Counted from the first letter of the stretch, positions 26,034 through 34,994 are shown. The stretch: 53,983 bases of DNA from Ruminococcaceae bacterium UBA1036 (GCA_002316805.1 DCEF01000010.1:283115-337097); one strand, 5' to 3'. Made by a program: numbers and translations. Notes: generated by a model not told the origin, from the sequence alone.

Positions 26034-26462
26034 TTGTTTAAGCTCAACGAACGGCTTAGGGAACTGCGTGGAAAGTGCGGCTACACGCAGAGCCAAGTTG
26101 CCAAACTACTGAATATTGACCGCTCAACTTACGCATATTATGAAACTGGAAAAACCCGTCCAGATGTCTCATCACTTGTTATGCTGGCAAAAATATTCAA
26201 TATATCTATTGGAGAGCTCCTATCCGACGAAAGCCGCCCGAAAGCTGTTGCAGAGCGCCGGATTTTAAACAGTGGAAGCCATATATCCAGTTACGCTGAT
26301 ATTCAAAAAAATTCAAGCCATATTTATGACCTTGCCCCTGAGGAAAAAGAACTTGTAGGAGCTTTTCGAAGCTGTTCAACGGAAGAGCAGAAAAAAATTA
26401 TAGAATATATAAGCAATATTGTCATAAAACACGGAAAGCCGTTGGAAAGAGAAAAAAAATAA
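26034..26462 (+). CDS. XRE-family helix-turn-helix transcriptional regulator
   Basis: A 142-residue regulator. Residues 2-60 form a Cro/C1-type helix-turn-helix domain, with YTQSQVAKLLNIDRSTYAYY as helices 2-3 and a typical GKTRPDVSSLVMLAKIFNIS following. The C-terminal part is acidic and helical with no recognised ligand domain. The chosen start is TTG 26034 with AAAGGCGG upstream; the frame is open to an ATG-less AT-rich stretch from 25995. The gene stands alone with a terminator after it. Target genes are unknown. Confidence 0.88.
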   Translation: MFKLNERLRELRGKCGYTQSQVAKLLNIDRSTYAYYETGKTRPDVSSLVMLAKIFNISIGELLSDESRPKAVAERRILNSGSHISSYADIQKNSSHIYDLAPEEKELVGAFRSCSTEEQKKIIEYISNIVIKHGKPLEREKK

Positions 26463-26494
26463 AATATACTCTTTGTGAAGCTTTAAAATCACCA

Positions 26495-26527
26495 AGGGCC
26501 ATTCCATTTAGAAATGGTCCTTTTTTT
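26495..26527 (+). terminator. Terminator after the XRE regulator
   Basis: AGGGCCATT (26495-26503) pairs with AATGGTCCT (26513-26521) through nine pairs including one G-T, followed by a run of T to 26527. Confidence 0.88.
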
Positions 26528-26581
26528 CATGCTCCATTAAGCACTTGATGTGATAAAATTATAAGGTTGGAGGTGTATATA

Positions 26582-27178
26582 ATGAATTTTGATGCTTTAA
26601 CAGAAGGAATAGAACCCGGTGGGCTTCGGACAAAAAGTGATATACGCATACTTATCTGTTACCTGCTTACAAGCATAGGCGCACCGCTTTCCAAAGAAGA
26701 TCTCATTCTATGCACAGTAAATAACGGCCTTGCAAATTATTTTGAAGTGACAGACGCAATCTCTGACATGGTGGCTAAGGGCATCATAAAAATAAGCGGC
26801 AATAATCCGAAGCTATGTTGCGCAACAGAAACAGCGCAGCAAATTTCAAAACAGCTCGACTCGGAACTTCCTCCTGCAGTGAGACATAAAGCGCTATGCG
26901 CTGCTATCGGCCTGCTTGCAAAAGCAAAACGCGAAAAGGAGAACAGGGTTGAAATAACTCCCGAAGGAAATGGCTGCCGCGTAACATGCCATATCTCGGG
27001 AGGTAATACGGATCTTATGAATTTTTCCCTTGCTGTTCCAGATAAGGCACAGGCCGAAATTGTAAAGAAAAATTTTCAGGATTCACCCGAAACTATTTAC
27101 CGTATGCTTCTTGCACTCGTCACAGGTGAATCCGGAATTGCCGCCGACATACTCAAAAATGTAGGCAAGCAAAAATAA
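26582..27178 (+). CDS. DUF4364 family protein
   Basis: A 198-residue protein of the DUF4364 family, common in Clostridia, of unknown function. The N-terminal 80 residues look like a winged helix (LICYLLTSIGAPLSKEDL, then AISDMVAKGIIK), hinting at nucleic-acid binding. The C-terminal half is a mixed domain. ATG 26582 follows GGAGGTG; five codons upstream are in frame but lack a site. It converges on the DUF47 gene with only 12 bases between the stops. Confidence 0.85.
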   Translation: MNFDALTEGIEPGGLRTKSDIRILICYLLTSIGAPLSKEDLILCTVNNGLANYFEVTDAISDMVAKGIIKISGNNPKLCCATETAQQISKQLDSELPPAVRHKALCAAIGLLAKAKREKENRVEITPEGNGCRVTCHISGGNTDLMNFSLAVPDKAQAEIVKKNFQDSPETIYRMLLALVTGESGIAADILKNVGKQK

Positions 27179-27190
27179 TGTGTTATCGCA

Positions 27191-27823
27191 TTAAGTATTT
27201 GTAATTATTATGTGGGAAACAGCATCTGCTACATCTTCACAGCAATCCATCGCGTCTTCCATCGTTTGGTAAAGATGCTCGCAGCGTATAACATCAACTG
27301 TATTCATTTCCTGCTTTGGGTCAAATAGGTTGCGCATTGCACTTATAAAAAGTGCATCGCCCTCTTCTTCAATATGGTTTACACGGATTGAAATTTTGTG
27401 AAGTTCGTCCTGCTTTGTCTTAAAGTTTTTAAAGACAACCATCATTGTGGAAAGTTCTTCACATGCGGAAACAAGAAGCCCCACAAATTTTTCAGATGTC
27501 GCATCTTTTTTTACAATGTGCATCATATAAATCTGGTTGCCAATGTCGTCAATGCTGTCTGTCAAAGCCTCAATGGCAGCTATCATATTCATCATATCAG
27601 GACGCTCAACCGGTGTGATAAAGGCATCAGCTATCAGTTTGCCACATTCATGCACATGCTGGTCGCCTTCATGCTCAATCGCGCGAAGTCCCTTTATTTT
27701 CTCTTCATCGATCTGATCACCTGAAAATGCCGCCTGCAGCGTTTTAGCCGCTTTGCTGGAAATCTGTATTCCCTTTTGGAAAAGCCCAAAATAGTCGGGC
27801 CCTTTTGAAAAGAAATTGCCCAT
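27191..27823 (-). CDS. DUF47 family protein (PhoU-like)
   Basis: A 210-residue all-helical protein of the DUF47/PhoU-like family, usually linked to PiT-type inorganic phosphate permeases. The paired metal-binding style motifs are visible: IEHEGDQHVHECGK near residue 50 and VNHIEEEGDALF near 148. Here no PiT gene is adjacent, which is unusual. Upstream is a modest GGGGAAT site before ATG 27823. Function in phosphate uptake control is inferred from the family. Confidence 0.88.
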   Translation of the reverse strand: MGNFFSKGPDYFGLFQKGIQISSKAAKTLQAAFSGDQIDEEKIKGLRAIEHEGDQHVHECGKLIADAFITPVERPDMMNMIAAIEALTDSIDDIGNQIYMMHIVKKDATSEKFVGLLVSACEELSTMMVVFKNFKTKQDELHKISIRVNHIEEEGDALFISAMRNLFDPKQEMNTVDVIRCEHLYQTMEDAMDCCEDVADAVSHIIITNT

Positions 27824-27969
27824 AGTATATTATTCCCCATCTTTCTAAATCCAGATCCAGGTAAACTGCTCTTCTGTTGTATCAAGAAGGCATATATTCC
27901 CTTTTCAGCTTAAAGTATCTAACTACAAATTACAAAACATGCCTTGAAAAATTATATCAGGCAAATAGG

Positions 27970-28638
27970 TTATCGTCTGCTTCTGAGAACATACCTTCCC
28001 CTTTTTCTGGTCCCAGGCCTTGTGTGAACCTTATCTATAAAATACGTAAATAATATTACCCACGCAAATCCTAACAGTATACCTGCCGTTACATCACTCG
28101 CATAGTGTACGCCAAGGTAAACCCTGCTAATTCCAATCATAAGCACAAGCAAGATAAGAATAGCAGACAAAATCTGCTTTATTGGCTTCTTTAAAAACAC
28201 AATGCAAAGGTAAACCAGAAAGCCATAAAATGCCGCGCTTACCATTGCGTGTGTGCTTGGGAAGCTAAAGCCGGTTTCATTTACAAGCCGTGCAAAGTTA
28301 GGCCTATCCCTGTGGAAAGACGTCTTCAGTGCAAAATTTATCAGCCATGCACAAACGAGGTTCAGGAGCATCATGGAATTATAGAAGCGCAGGTTTTGTT
28401 TTCTTATCCCTATAATACAAAAAAGCACAATTAATACGCCAATGAATTGCACACTGCAAAAAGAAGTAAGGCCTTTCATCGCGATTGTAATACTGTTTGA
28501 CATATGTGCTGTAACTAACCCATAAATTTTGCTGTCAAAACCCGTGAGCTTCCCCGCTTTAAGCTGAAAAGCAACAAAAGCAAAACATACAAGAAACAGG
28601 ACAGCTAAAATAATAGAAAAGCGGCGCCAGCCCGTCAT
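27970..28638 (-). CDS. PAP2-family membrane phosphatase
   Basis: A 222-residue type 2 phosphatidic acid phosphatase-like protein with six membrane helices. All three catalytic motifs are present: KTSFHRDRP, then FPSTHAM, then SRVYLGVHYASD. Substrates may be phosphatidate or undecaprenyl pyrophosphate; sequence alone does not decide. The C-terminal tail is strongly basic. The ribosome binding site before ATG 28638 is poor, so the start is uncertain. It is probably transcribed alone. Confidence 0.9.
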   Translation of the reverse strand: MTGWRRFSIILAVLFLVCFAFVAFQLKAGKLTGFDSKIYGLVTAHMSNSITIAMKGLTSFCSVQFIGVLIVLFCIIGIRKQNLRFYNSMMLLNLVCAWLINFALKTSFHRDRPNFARLVNETGFSFPSTHAMVSAAFYGFLVYLCIVFLKKPIKQILSAILILLVLMIGISRVYLGVHYASDVTAGILLGFAWVILFTYFIDKVHTRPGTRKRGRYVLRSRR

Positions 28639-28712
28639 GGATCTGTTAATTGCTATCTCCCCCTAAAATGTTTTCACAGCCGGCCAAAGCATTTTTCAGG
28701 CCAGCCGTTTCA

Positions 28713-29774
28713 TTATTTGTCTAAATTAAATTTATAAATTGTAGTGCTATGAAATGGCTTATCCGGTTTCAGGTTCTTATAAGGGAACTCCGGCCTGTGG
28801 ACTGAGTCAGGATAAAACTGTGTTTCCATGCAGACAGCGTGGTGGGGTTTCAGCAGTCTTCCGCCAATGCCTCTTGTATACGGCAAAAAAGAATTTGCCG
28901 TATACACCTGCAGCCCAGGCAAATCAGTGAAAACGAGCATACGCCTGCCGCTTGCCGCATCATGAAGCTCTGCAACGTTGCGGACTCCTACGGAAAATCC
29001 GAGCGCGAAATTATTATCGTATCCGCCGCATGCCTGCAGATAATGGTGCTGGTCACGGATATTCTGCCCTATCGTCTTTGCTTTTCTGAAATCAAAGGGC
29101 GTCCCGCTAACTGGAATGAGCCTGCCAGTAGGTATTTGCTCTTCATCTGTTTCCGTAATGGCATCAGCATTTACTTGAAGTTCAAGTGAGAGTATGTCTT
29201 TAACAGGACTCCCTGTAATGTTGAAATATGTGTGGTTTGTGAGGTTAAGAGGCGTTTCAGCGTCAGATTTAGCTTCATATTCAATTATCAGCGCATTATC
29301 TGTTGAAAGCGTGTATGTTACACTGACATCTACATTTCCCGGGAAACCGCCTTCCCCATCTGGGCTGCGGTACGAAAATGTTATTGATGGCGCATCACTG
29401 TCATTATTGCTGCGCTTTATGCGCCAAACACGGTTTTGGAAACCGCCTGGGCTGCTGTGTAGGGCATTCTCACCTTCACTTTTTGGCATGCTGTAGCTTT
29501 TTCCGCCTATCTTAAACTCGGCACCTTTAATGCGGTTGGCAAAGCGGCCTACCACAGCCCCAAATACATCGCCTTTTCTCTCATATTCGCTTATTGTATC
29601 ATGGCCAAGCACTACGTTTTCCGGTTCACCATCACGGTTTGGGACATACAGCCTTGCCATCCGGCAGCCATAAGTCAGAAAATCGGCTGACATACCGCTG
29701 TTGTTTTTAAGTGTGCAACATTCAACTGCAGTTCCGTCCGCAAGCCTACCGAATGAACGAATATCTATGCTCAT
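28713..29774 (-). CDS. galM: Aldose 1-epimerase (mutarotase)
   Basis: A 353-residue galactose mutarotase-like enzyme that interconverts alpha and beta anomers of aldoses. Conserved features include the NALHSSPGGFQNRVW region with its His, LTNHTYFNI with the catalytic His, and a GYDNNFAL segment. The Glu in VCMETQFYPDS is the likely general base. It lies 37 bases downstream of the ROK glucokinase and is likely in one operon with it, feeding glucose anomers to the kinase. Confidence 0.93.
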   Translation of the reverse strand: MSIDIRSFGRLADGTAVECCTLKNNSGMSADFLTYGCRMARLYVPNRDGEPENVVLGHDTISEYERKGDVFGAVVGRFANRIKGAEFKIGGKSYSMPKSEGENALHSSPGGFQNRVWRIKRSNNDSDAPSITFSYRSPDGEGGFPGNVDVSVTYTLSTDNALIIEYEAKSDAETPLNLTNHTYFNITGSPVKDILSLELQVNADAITETDEEQIPTGRLIPVSGTPFDFRKAKTIGQNIRDQHHYLQACGGYDNNFALGFSVGVRNVAELHDAASGRRMLVFTDLPGLQVYTANSFLPYTRGIGGRLLKPHHAVCMETQFYPDSVHRPEFPYKNLKPDKPFHSTTIYKFNLDK

Positions 29775-29811
29775 AACTTATTTCATCCCATTTTTTCAAT
29801 ATTGCAAGCTG

Positions 29812-30759
29812 TTATTCTCCTAAAAGCGCAGCACCCAAAATGCCGGCATCATTGCCAAGTTGCGCGCGGCATATAGCAGTCTGATGCTCAGAATTTTTAG
29901 AGTACACCTCATTTTTAACTTTCTCTTTCAGCGGCACCATCAACGGGTCGCCTTCATTGCTGATGCCTCCGCCGATGCATAAAATATCCGGCTGAAAAAT
30001 GTTAATGCAGTTTGTAATGCCGCAGGCAAGATACGTTATGTATTCTTCCACAACGGCTTTTCCGGATGTGTCGCCCTGCCGCTGTGCCTGGAACGCTGTG
30101 CGGCCGTCGACTTCCTGCAGGTCACCGCCAGTTATTTTCCACATGGCTGAAGACTTGTCTTTCTCCATTGCTTTTTGCGTTGCCTTTATCAGCCCTGTTG
30201 CAGACGCATAGGCCTCCCAGCAGCCATGGCGGCCGCATGTGCAGAGGCGGCCGCCTGTTACTATAACCATATGGCCCATTTCGCCGCCTGCAAAATTGCT
30301 TCCGGCAAGTATCTTTCCGTCAATGATTATGCCGCTGCCAATGCCTGTGCCAAGCGTTATCGCTACTCCGATTTTTGCGCCGCGGAGAGCACCTGCCTTA
30401 TATTCACCGTATGCTGCGGCATTCGCGTCGTTTTCAAGTATCACTTTTTTACCGAGCTTTTCCTGCAGAAGCTTCTGCAGCGGCAAATTGCTGAAGTGAA
30501 GATTATTCGAATATTCGATGATACCCGTAGCTCTGTTTACCGTACCCGGGCTTCCAATTCCTATATATGGAATGTCATCCAAAGTCAGGCCTGCCTTTTG
30601 CAGTGTGCGCTTTGTCGCATCGGCAAGTTGACCGCAGATTTCGTCTTCAGAAGATGAAATCTTTGTCTTGCAGCTTGTTTTCACCATTAGATGGCGGTCT
30701 TTATCAACGACTCCAGCCGCAATATTAGTCCCTCCAAGGTCTATGCCAAGATAGTACAT
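29812..30759 (-). CDS. glk: ROK-family glucokinase
   Basis: A 315-residue sugar kinase of the ROK family, most likely glucokinase. The N-terminal phosphate motif is GIDLGGTNIAAGVVD, the catalytic segment is ENDANAAAYGEY, and the zinc site with the ROK signature is CTCGRHGCWEAYAS near residue 178. The start is ATG 30759 with a promoter-like pair upstream. Forms a unit with galM. Substrate assignment is from family and neighbour. Confidence 0.92.
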   Translation of the reverse strand: MYYLGIDLGGTNIAAGVVDKDRHLMVKTSCKTKISSSEDEICGQLADATKRTLQKAGLTLDDIPYIGIGSPGTVNRATGIIEYSNNLHFSNLPLQKLLQEKLGKKVILENDANAAAYGEYKAGALRGAKIGVAITLGTGIGSGIIIDGKILAGSNFAGGEMGHMVIVTGGRLCTCGRHGCWEAYASATGLIKATQKAMEKDKSSAMWKITGGDLQEVDGRTAFQAQRQGDTSGKAVVEEYITYLACGITNCINIFQPDILCIGGGISNEGDPLMVPLKEKVKNEVYSKNSEHQTAICRAQLGNDAGILGAALLGE

Positions 30760-30799
30760 CCTGCCGCCCTTCTTTCCGAGATATTAAACATTATTTATC

Positions 30800-30829
30800 A
30801 GTATAGCATCGAAAAAGGCAGGTTGTAAA
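30800..30829 (-). promoter_or_regulatory. Candidate promoter of glk-galM
   Basis: TTTACA at 30824-30829, an 18-base spacer and TATACT at 30800-30805, read leftward. About 40 bases separate the -10 from the glk start. Confidence 0.6.
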
Positions 30830-30936
30830 TACACGTAACTAAAATAAAAAAATATTATATGCTTAAAAGCTATGATATAATGATAAAATAGATATGGAAA
30901 ACTTCTTAATCCAAATATTTGAATGGAGAATAGGCC

Positions 30937-31611
30937 GTGACATACTCTCAACTTCCCGAAAGCATAAAAAACGAATGCACTGAAAGATACTGGAAAATGT
31001 TAGAATCGCATAAGTTCACGCTCGTATGCAAACGCGTGTTCGATGTTGTCGTATCCGCCGTCATTCTTCTTATCCTTTCTCCTCTTCTGCTTGTGCTTGC
31101 CCTTGCTGTAAAACTTGATTCCCCCGGCCCGGTTTTTTACAAGCAGACACGCGTCGGCCGATACAACAAAGATTTTAAAATCTACAAGTTCCGCACCATG
31201 GTGCAGGATGCGGACAAAATAGGGCCGCCGCTCACAATGGGCAAAGATTCGCGCATAACGCACGTCGGCTCCATAATACGCAAGCTGCGGCTTGACGAGT
31301 TTTCTCAGTTGCTCAATGTTCTCAACGGCACCATGAGCCTTGTGGGCCCACGCCCTGAAGTGCGCCGCTATGTGGATGCATATACACCAGAAGATATGGC
31401 AACGCTGCTTATCCGCCCGGGAATTACAGCGCCCTCCAGCATTGCTTTCAAGGATGAGGACAGGCTGTTAAAGCGCGGTGGTGACCCCGAAAAGATATAC
31501 AAAGAAAAAATACTGCCGCCAAAAATGAAGCTCAACCTAAATTATATGAAAGATATATCTGTCGGAAACGATATCAAAATTATGTTTCAGACCGTTGCCG
31601 CTGTATTTTAA
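30937..31611 (+). CDS. Bacterial sugar transferase (undecaprenyl-phosphate sugar phosphotransferase-like)
   Basis: A 224-residue member of the bacterial sugar transferase family, which moves a sugar 1-phosphate to undecaprenyl phosphate to begin exopolysaccharide or cell wall glycan synthesis. One N-terminal membrane helix (about 35-57) is followed by the catalytic domain with YKFRTM, RLDEFSQLLNVL and MSLVGPRPE. GTG 30937 follows GGAG. It is not in a polysaccharide cluster here; the M23 peptidase gene follows after 58 bases. The sugar is unknown. Confidence 0.92.
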   Translation: MTYSQLPESIKNECTERYWKMLESHKFTLVCKRVFDVVVSAVILLILSPLLLVLALAVKLDSPGPVFYKQTRVGRYNKDFKIYKFRTMVQDADKIGPPLTMGKDSRITHVGSIIRKLRLDEFSQLLNVLNGTMSLVGPRPEVRRYVDAYTPEDMATLLIRPGITAPSSIAFKDEDRLLKRGGDPEKIYKEKILPPKMKLNLNYMKDISVGNDIKIMFQTVAAVF

Positions 31612-31622
31612 GCTATAATTTT

Positions 31623-31662
31623 CCCCCGCCTTTCATAAAATTAAAACGGAATGGCGGGGGGG
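31623..31662 (+). promoter_or_regulatory. Hairpin covering the ribosome binding site of the M23 peptidase gene
   Basis: CCCCCGCC (31623-31630) can pair fully with GGCGGGGG (31653-31660). The 3' arm is the ribosome binding site for ATG 31670. No T run follows, so this is not a classic terminator; it could block initiation on messages that include the hairpin. Confidence 0.55.
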
Positions 31663-31669
31663 ATAAATA

Positions 31670-32713
31670 ATGTCATGTAAAAATAATCGGAATATCTATA
31701 AGGCAGTTCCGCTGTTAGTTTTGGCTGCAGCTTTTTTGGCAGCTTCTCTGCTGCCGGGCCCGAATGCAAAGCCCGCCGTTACAGCACCAGTGGATTCTTC
31801 GCCCGTTTCGTCAAGTTCCTCACAAAAAAAAGATTTTATAAAGTATGTAGAGTTCAACGTTCCATATATCACCCTCAAAAAAACGATGGACATTGATATC
31901 CAGTCGCACCGTGAAGGCGGCAGCATAAGCTGGATAGATATTCTCGCTTATCTCGGCGCAAAGTATGGCGGAAACTTTAAGCTGTATAAAAGTGCTGATG
32001 TTGATACATTCATAAATAAACTCAAAACAAAAAGCGTTTCAGAAATCACATCCGGCATGAAATACTTCCCCTACTTTCACGAAGCGTATTCCGCCGTTTT
32101 GAGCGGTTTGCTGGGGAAATACAGAAAAGACGGCAAAGATGAATATGGGCTCATCGGTTTTTCACCGATTGCAAAAACTTTTCCATACAGCGGGTGCGAC
32201 GATTTTGGCGTGAAGCGGACTTATGGCTATACACGCCCGCACCTCGGCCACGATATGATGGCAGCAACGGGCACACCAGTTATAGCGGTTGAGTCCGGTT
32301 TTGTGGAAGCGCTTGGTTGGAACCAGTACGGCGGATGGCGCATTGGCATACGCAGTTTTGACCGGAAACGATACTATTATTATGCGCATCTGCGTCAAAA
32401 CAGGCCGTATGCTGCCGGTCTCGCAGCAGGCAAAACAGTACATGCAGGAGATGTAATAGGCTACGTCGGGCGCACAGGCTACAGCAGCAAGGAAAATGTA
32501 AACAACATAAAAACAAGTCACCTTCATTTTGGCCTTCAGCTTATTTTTGATGAAAGCCAGAAGGAGTGCAACAACGAGATATGGATAAACGCTTACCCGC
32601 TGACGCAGCTTCTGAGACAGAACCAGTCCGAAGTAGTGCGTAACAATGAAACAAAGGAATATACACGCGCCGGAAATATCGAAATTGAACTTCCAGATGA
32701 ACCTTCACAATAA
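31670..32713 (+). CDS. M23-family metallopeptidase (LytM-type), membrane-anchored or secreted
   Basis: A 347-residue extracytoplasmic protein. An N-terminal signal or anchor helix (about 10-28, LLVLAAAFLAASLL) is followed by a Pro/Ser-rich linker. A middle domain of unknown type follows, and the M23 endopeptidase domain spans about 185-300. Zinc ligands appear as LGHDMMAA and HLHFGLQ, with a further His in YYYAHLRQ. M23 enzymes cut peptidoglycan peptide bridges; some spoIIQ-like members act in sporulation. The site GGGGGG before ATG 31670 lies in a hairpin. Confidence 0.88.
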   Translation: MSCKNNRNIYKAVPLLVLAAAFLAASLLPGPNAKPAVTAPVDSSPVSSSSSQKKDFIKYVEFNVPYITLKKTMDIDIQSHREGGSISWIDILAYLGAKYGGNFKLYKSADVDTFINKLKTKSVSEITSGMKYFPYFHEAYSAVLSGLLGKYRKDGKDEYGLIGFSPIAKTFPYSGCDDFGVKRTYGYTRPHLGHDMMAATGTPVIAVESGFVEALGWNQYGGWRIGIRSFDRKRYYYYAHLRQNRPYAAGLAAGKTVHAGDVIGYVGRTGYSSKENVNNIKTSHLHFGLQLIFDESQKECNNEIWINAYPLTQLLRQNQSEVVRNNETKEYTRAGNIEIELPDEPSQ

Positions 32714-32838
32714 ACAGGCATTAAACATTAGACAAAAAAGCTGAAAACAGCTGGATTTTGTATAAACACTGTTTCGAGTATAGACTTTATTGGACGGAAA
32801 AAATAACTGCAGCCTTGCAGAAAGGAAATCCTGACAGC

Positions 32839-33456
32839 ATGAAAATGAAAATGCTCTGTATACTGATCGGCTACTTATGCGGCGGCTTCCTTACTGCCGA
32901 TGTTGTAGCACGCCGCAAAACAGGCAAAAGTGTTTTTGAGATGGGAACAAAGAACCCCGGCACGGCAAACATTACAAACTCTCTTGGGGTAAAATGCGGC
33001 GCTGTTACCCTGCTTGGAGACGTCGGAAAAACTGTGCTGGCATGCGTGCTTTGCCAGCACGTTTTATTTCCTTCCCTTGGAAAAATGGCCGCCTTATATG
33101 CAGGTGTAGGCGCAGCGCTCGGCCATGGATTCCCGTTCTGGCATAAATTTCGCGGAGGAAGAAGCGTCGCCGTAACATGCTCATATATTATATTTTTTCT
33201 GCCGCTTTGGGGCATAGTTGTAAATTTAGCAGGCCTTGTAATACGCATAGCAACAAAATATCCGGCTTCTGGGGCTCTCGCGATCCCAAGCCTTTTCATT
33301 CTTCCCGTTTTCCTTACTGCAGGGACAGAAGCCGGCTTCGTCATGGTTGCAGGCACTGCCGTGACCTTTATCCTGCACCGTGACTCCCTGTTTAGAATGG
33401 CTCATGGCACGGAACCCAAAAGTAACCTCATAGAAGAATGGAAGCAAAAACTCTGA
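32839..33456 (+). CDS. PlsY-like glycerol-3-phosphate acyltransferase
   Basis: A 205-residue membrane protein of the PlsY family, which acylates glycerol 3-phosphate from acyl-phosphate. The three loops are recognisable but not canonical: GTKNPGTANI for the usual GSGNPGATN, GDVGKT for the usual DxxKG, and GHGFPFWHKFRGGRSVA for the third. This suggests a divergent paralogue, and a standard PlsY may lie elsewhere. The frame opens at 32758, but the segment before ATG 32839 is unlike the family; AAAGGA lies 12 bases upstream. A terminator follows. Confidence 0.85.
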   Translation: MKMKMLCILIGYLCGGFLTADVVARRKTGKSVFEMGTKNPGTANITNSLGVKCGAVTLLGDVGKTVLACVLCQHVLFPSLGKMAALYAGVGAALGHGFPFWHKFRGGRSVAVTCSYIIFFLPLWGIVVNLAGLVIRIATKYPASGALAIPSLFILPVFLTAGTEAGFVMVAGTAVTFILHRDSLFRMAHGTEPKSNLIEEWKQKL

Positions 33457-33470
33457 CATTAGAAAAGAAA

Positions 33471-33504
33471 AGAAGCGCCCCGCTTTCGAATGGCGCTTCT
33501 TTTT
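33471..33504. terminator. Bidirectional terminator between the plsY-like and cupin genes
   Basis: AGAAGCGCC (33471-33479) pairs perfectly with GGCGCTTCT (33492-33500), with T residues on the right and A residues on the left. It serves both convergent genes. Confidence 0.88.
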
Positions 33505-33528
33505 AATCCCCGATAAACTGAAAGTCTA

Positions 33529-33990
33529 TCATGAACAGGAACTGGATGCTGCCGCCTCATCAGGCTTCGTTCTCTGGACAGTGCCAAACGGGTGCTCCGG
33601 CGGTGAATAGATTGTATACAGCTTAATCGGCACGCTGCCTGTGTTTACAAGATTATGCCACGTTCCGGCAGGAACAAAAATGGCATTGCCTGCCGAAACC
33701 TGTCTCTGGAAAGTAAGGCTGTCCTTGCTGCTCCCCATTTTCATTATTCCACATCCCTGCTCAATGCGCAGGAACTGGTCTGTATCAGGGTGAACTTCAA
33801 GGCCAATGTCACTTTCTGGGGCTATGCACATCAGCGTGAGCTGAAGATGCTGCCCAGTCCACAGCGCTGTGCGGTAATTGGAATTCTGTAAAGTAGCGCG
33901 GTTGATATTTATTACAAACGGATTCGGCCCATAATCTTTTAAACCGTTGCTTTGGCATCTGCCTCGGTATTGGCAACTATTATACATCAT
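33529..33990 (-). CDS. Cupin domain protein
   Basis: A 153-residue single-cupin protein. Motif 1 is recognisable as GLEVHPDTDQFLRIEQG, with His and Glu metal ligands, and motif 2 as PAGTWHNLVNTG with the His. Similar small cupins are annotated as mannose-6-phosphate isomerase-like, but the role is not known. The Ser/Ala-rich tail is dispensable in appearance. ATG 33990 lies 10 bases after AAAGGGAG; ATG 34011 includes that site and is rejected. Confidence 0.85.
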   Translation of the reverse strand: MMYNSCQYRGRCQSNGLKDYGPNPFVININRATLQNSNYRTALWTGQHLQLTLMCIAPESDIGLEVHPDTDQFLRIEQGCGIMKMGSSKDSLTFQRQVSAGNAIFVPAGTWHNLVNTGSVPIKLYTIYSPPEHPFGTVQRTKPDEAAASSSCS

Positions 33991-34068
33991 AACTCTATGG
34001 CTCCCTTTCATATTTATGATATGACATTCTATGAAAAGAGCCTTAAAAATGCGTCCTTCTTATATTTT

Positions 34069-34959
34069 TCACTGCCTGTGTATCAGCCTTACGGCATTGT
34101 GCATATTGCTGATTTCTACCACCTTGGGGTTACCTGCATATTCGCCGTCAAGTGTCCAGTCTGTTGGCTTGTCAAACTCAAGGCGTATCCTGTCCGTATG
34201 AAAAAGCACAATATGCTTATTCTGGAAATTATGGTGATGAAGGTCGTGGAGAATAGCTTGAAATTCGATAAAATTTTTAGGCTCCCTTATAAGCAGCACT
34301 TCAAATTTACCGTCATTAAGGCTTACGTCTGAGCTTTTAAGCTCAAGCACGCCACCGATAGAGCATGAATTGGAAATGCTTCCGAAAATAAAATTCCCCG
34401 TCCACACAAAATCGTGGCTTTCAGCTTTTAAGTGGTAAGACCTTATTTCGCCGACACTGCGTATCCCATCAAGCACATAGGCAAGATGGCCAAGGCGGTT
34501 TTTAAGCCACTGCGGAGTTGAATAAGATACTTTTGTAAACGCCCCGAACGACGCAATATAAGTAAAATACTTTGTCTTATTAAATGCGCCGACATCCTGA
34601 AAAATCGGTTTTTCACTCATCACTGCATGTGCAGCTTTACGGATATTGGTCGGAAGGTGAAGCGTCCTTGCCATATCGTTAGTCGTACCGGCTGGCAGAT
34701 AGCCTATTGGCTTTCGCTCAGCAAGCTTCATTGAGCCCGTGATTACTTCATTTAAAGTGCCATCGCCACCGCAGCATACGATAATATCATTTTCCGGTGC
34801 ATATTGATCTACAAATTTAGCTGCATCCCCGCTTTTCGTTGTTGAAAATACCGATACACTGCAGCCTTTTCCGCGAAACCAATCTGCTACCTGAAAGACA
34901 TATGATTTTCTTTTTGACCGCCCTGCAGCGGGGTTAATAATAAGGAGCAAGTTTATCAT
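34069..34959 (-). CDS. YegS/BmrU-type lipid kinase (diacylglycerol kinase family)
   Basis: A 296-residue cytosolic kinase of the diacylglycerol/lipid kinase family. The nucleotide loop is INPAAGRSK, the catalytic core CCGGDGTLNEVI lies near residue 62, and the LPAGTTNDMARTL segment follows. The C-terminal beta domain ends in DGEYAG. Substrate may be diacylglycerol, feeding phosphatidate back into lipid synthesis. ATG 34959 follows GAGGTG; the upstream GTG overlaps that site. A hairpin at 34980-34994 sits just before it. Confidence 0.9.
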   Translation of the reverse strand: MINLLLIINPAAGRSKRKSYVFQVADWFRGKGCSVSVFSTTKSGDAAKFVDQYAPENDIIVCCGGDGTLNEVITGSMKLAERKPIGYLPAGTTNDMARTLHLPTNIRKAAHAVMSEKPIFQDVGAFNKTKYFTYIASFGAFTKVSYSTPQWLKNRLGHLAYVLDGIRSVGEIRSYHLKAESHDFVWTGNFIFGSISNSCSIGGVLELKSSDVSLNDGKFEVLLIREPKNFIEFQAILHDLHHHNFQNKHIVLFHTDRIRLEFDKPTDWTLDGEYAGNPKVVEISNMHNAVRLIHRQ

Positions 34960-34979
34960 AACAGGTTTCACCTCAAAAT

Positions 34980-34994
34980 TGCCTGATTCAGGCA
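34980..34994 (-). repeat. Short dyad next to the lipid kinase start
   Basis: TGCCTGA and TCAGGCA surround one base, directly upstream of the GAGGTG site. It could be an operator or an RNA hairpin; nothing further can be said. Confidence 0.35.
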
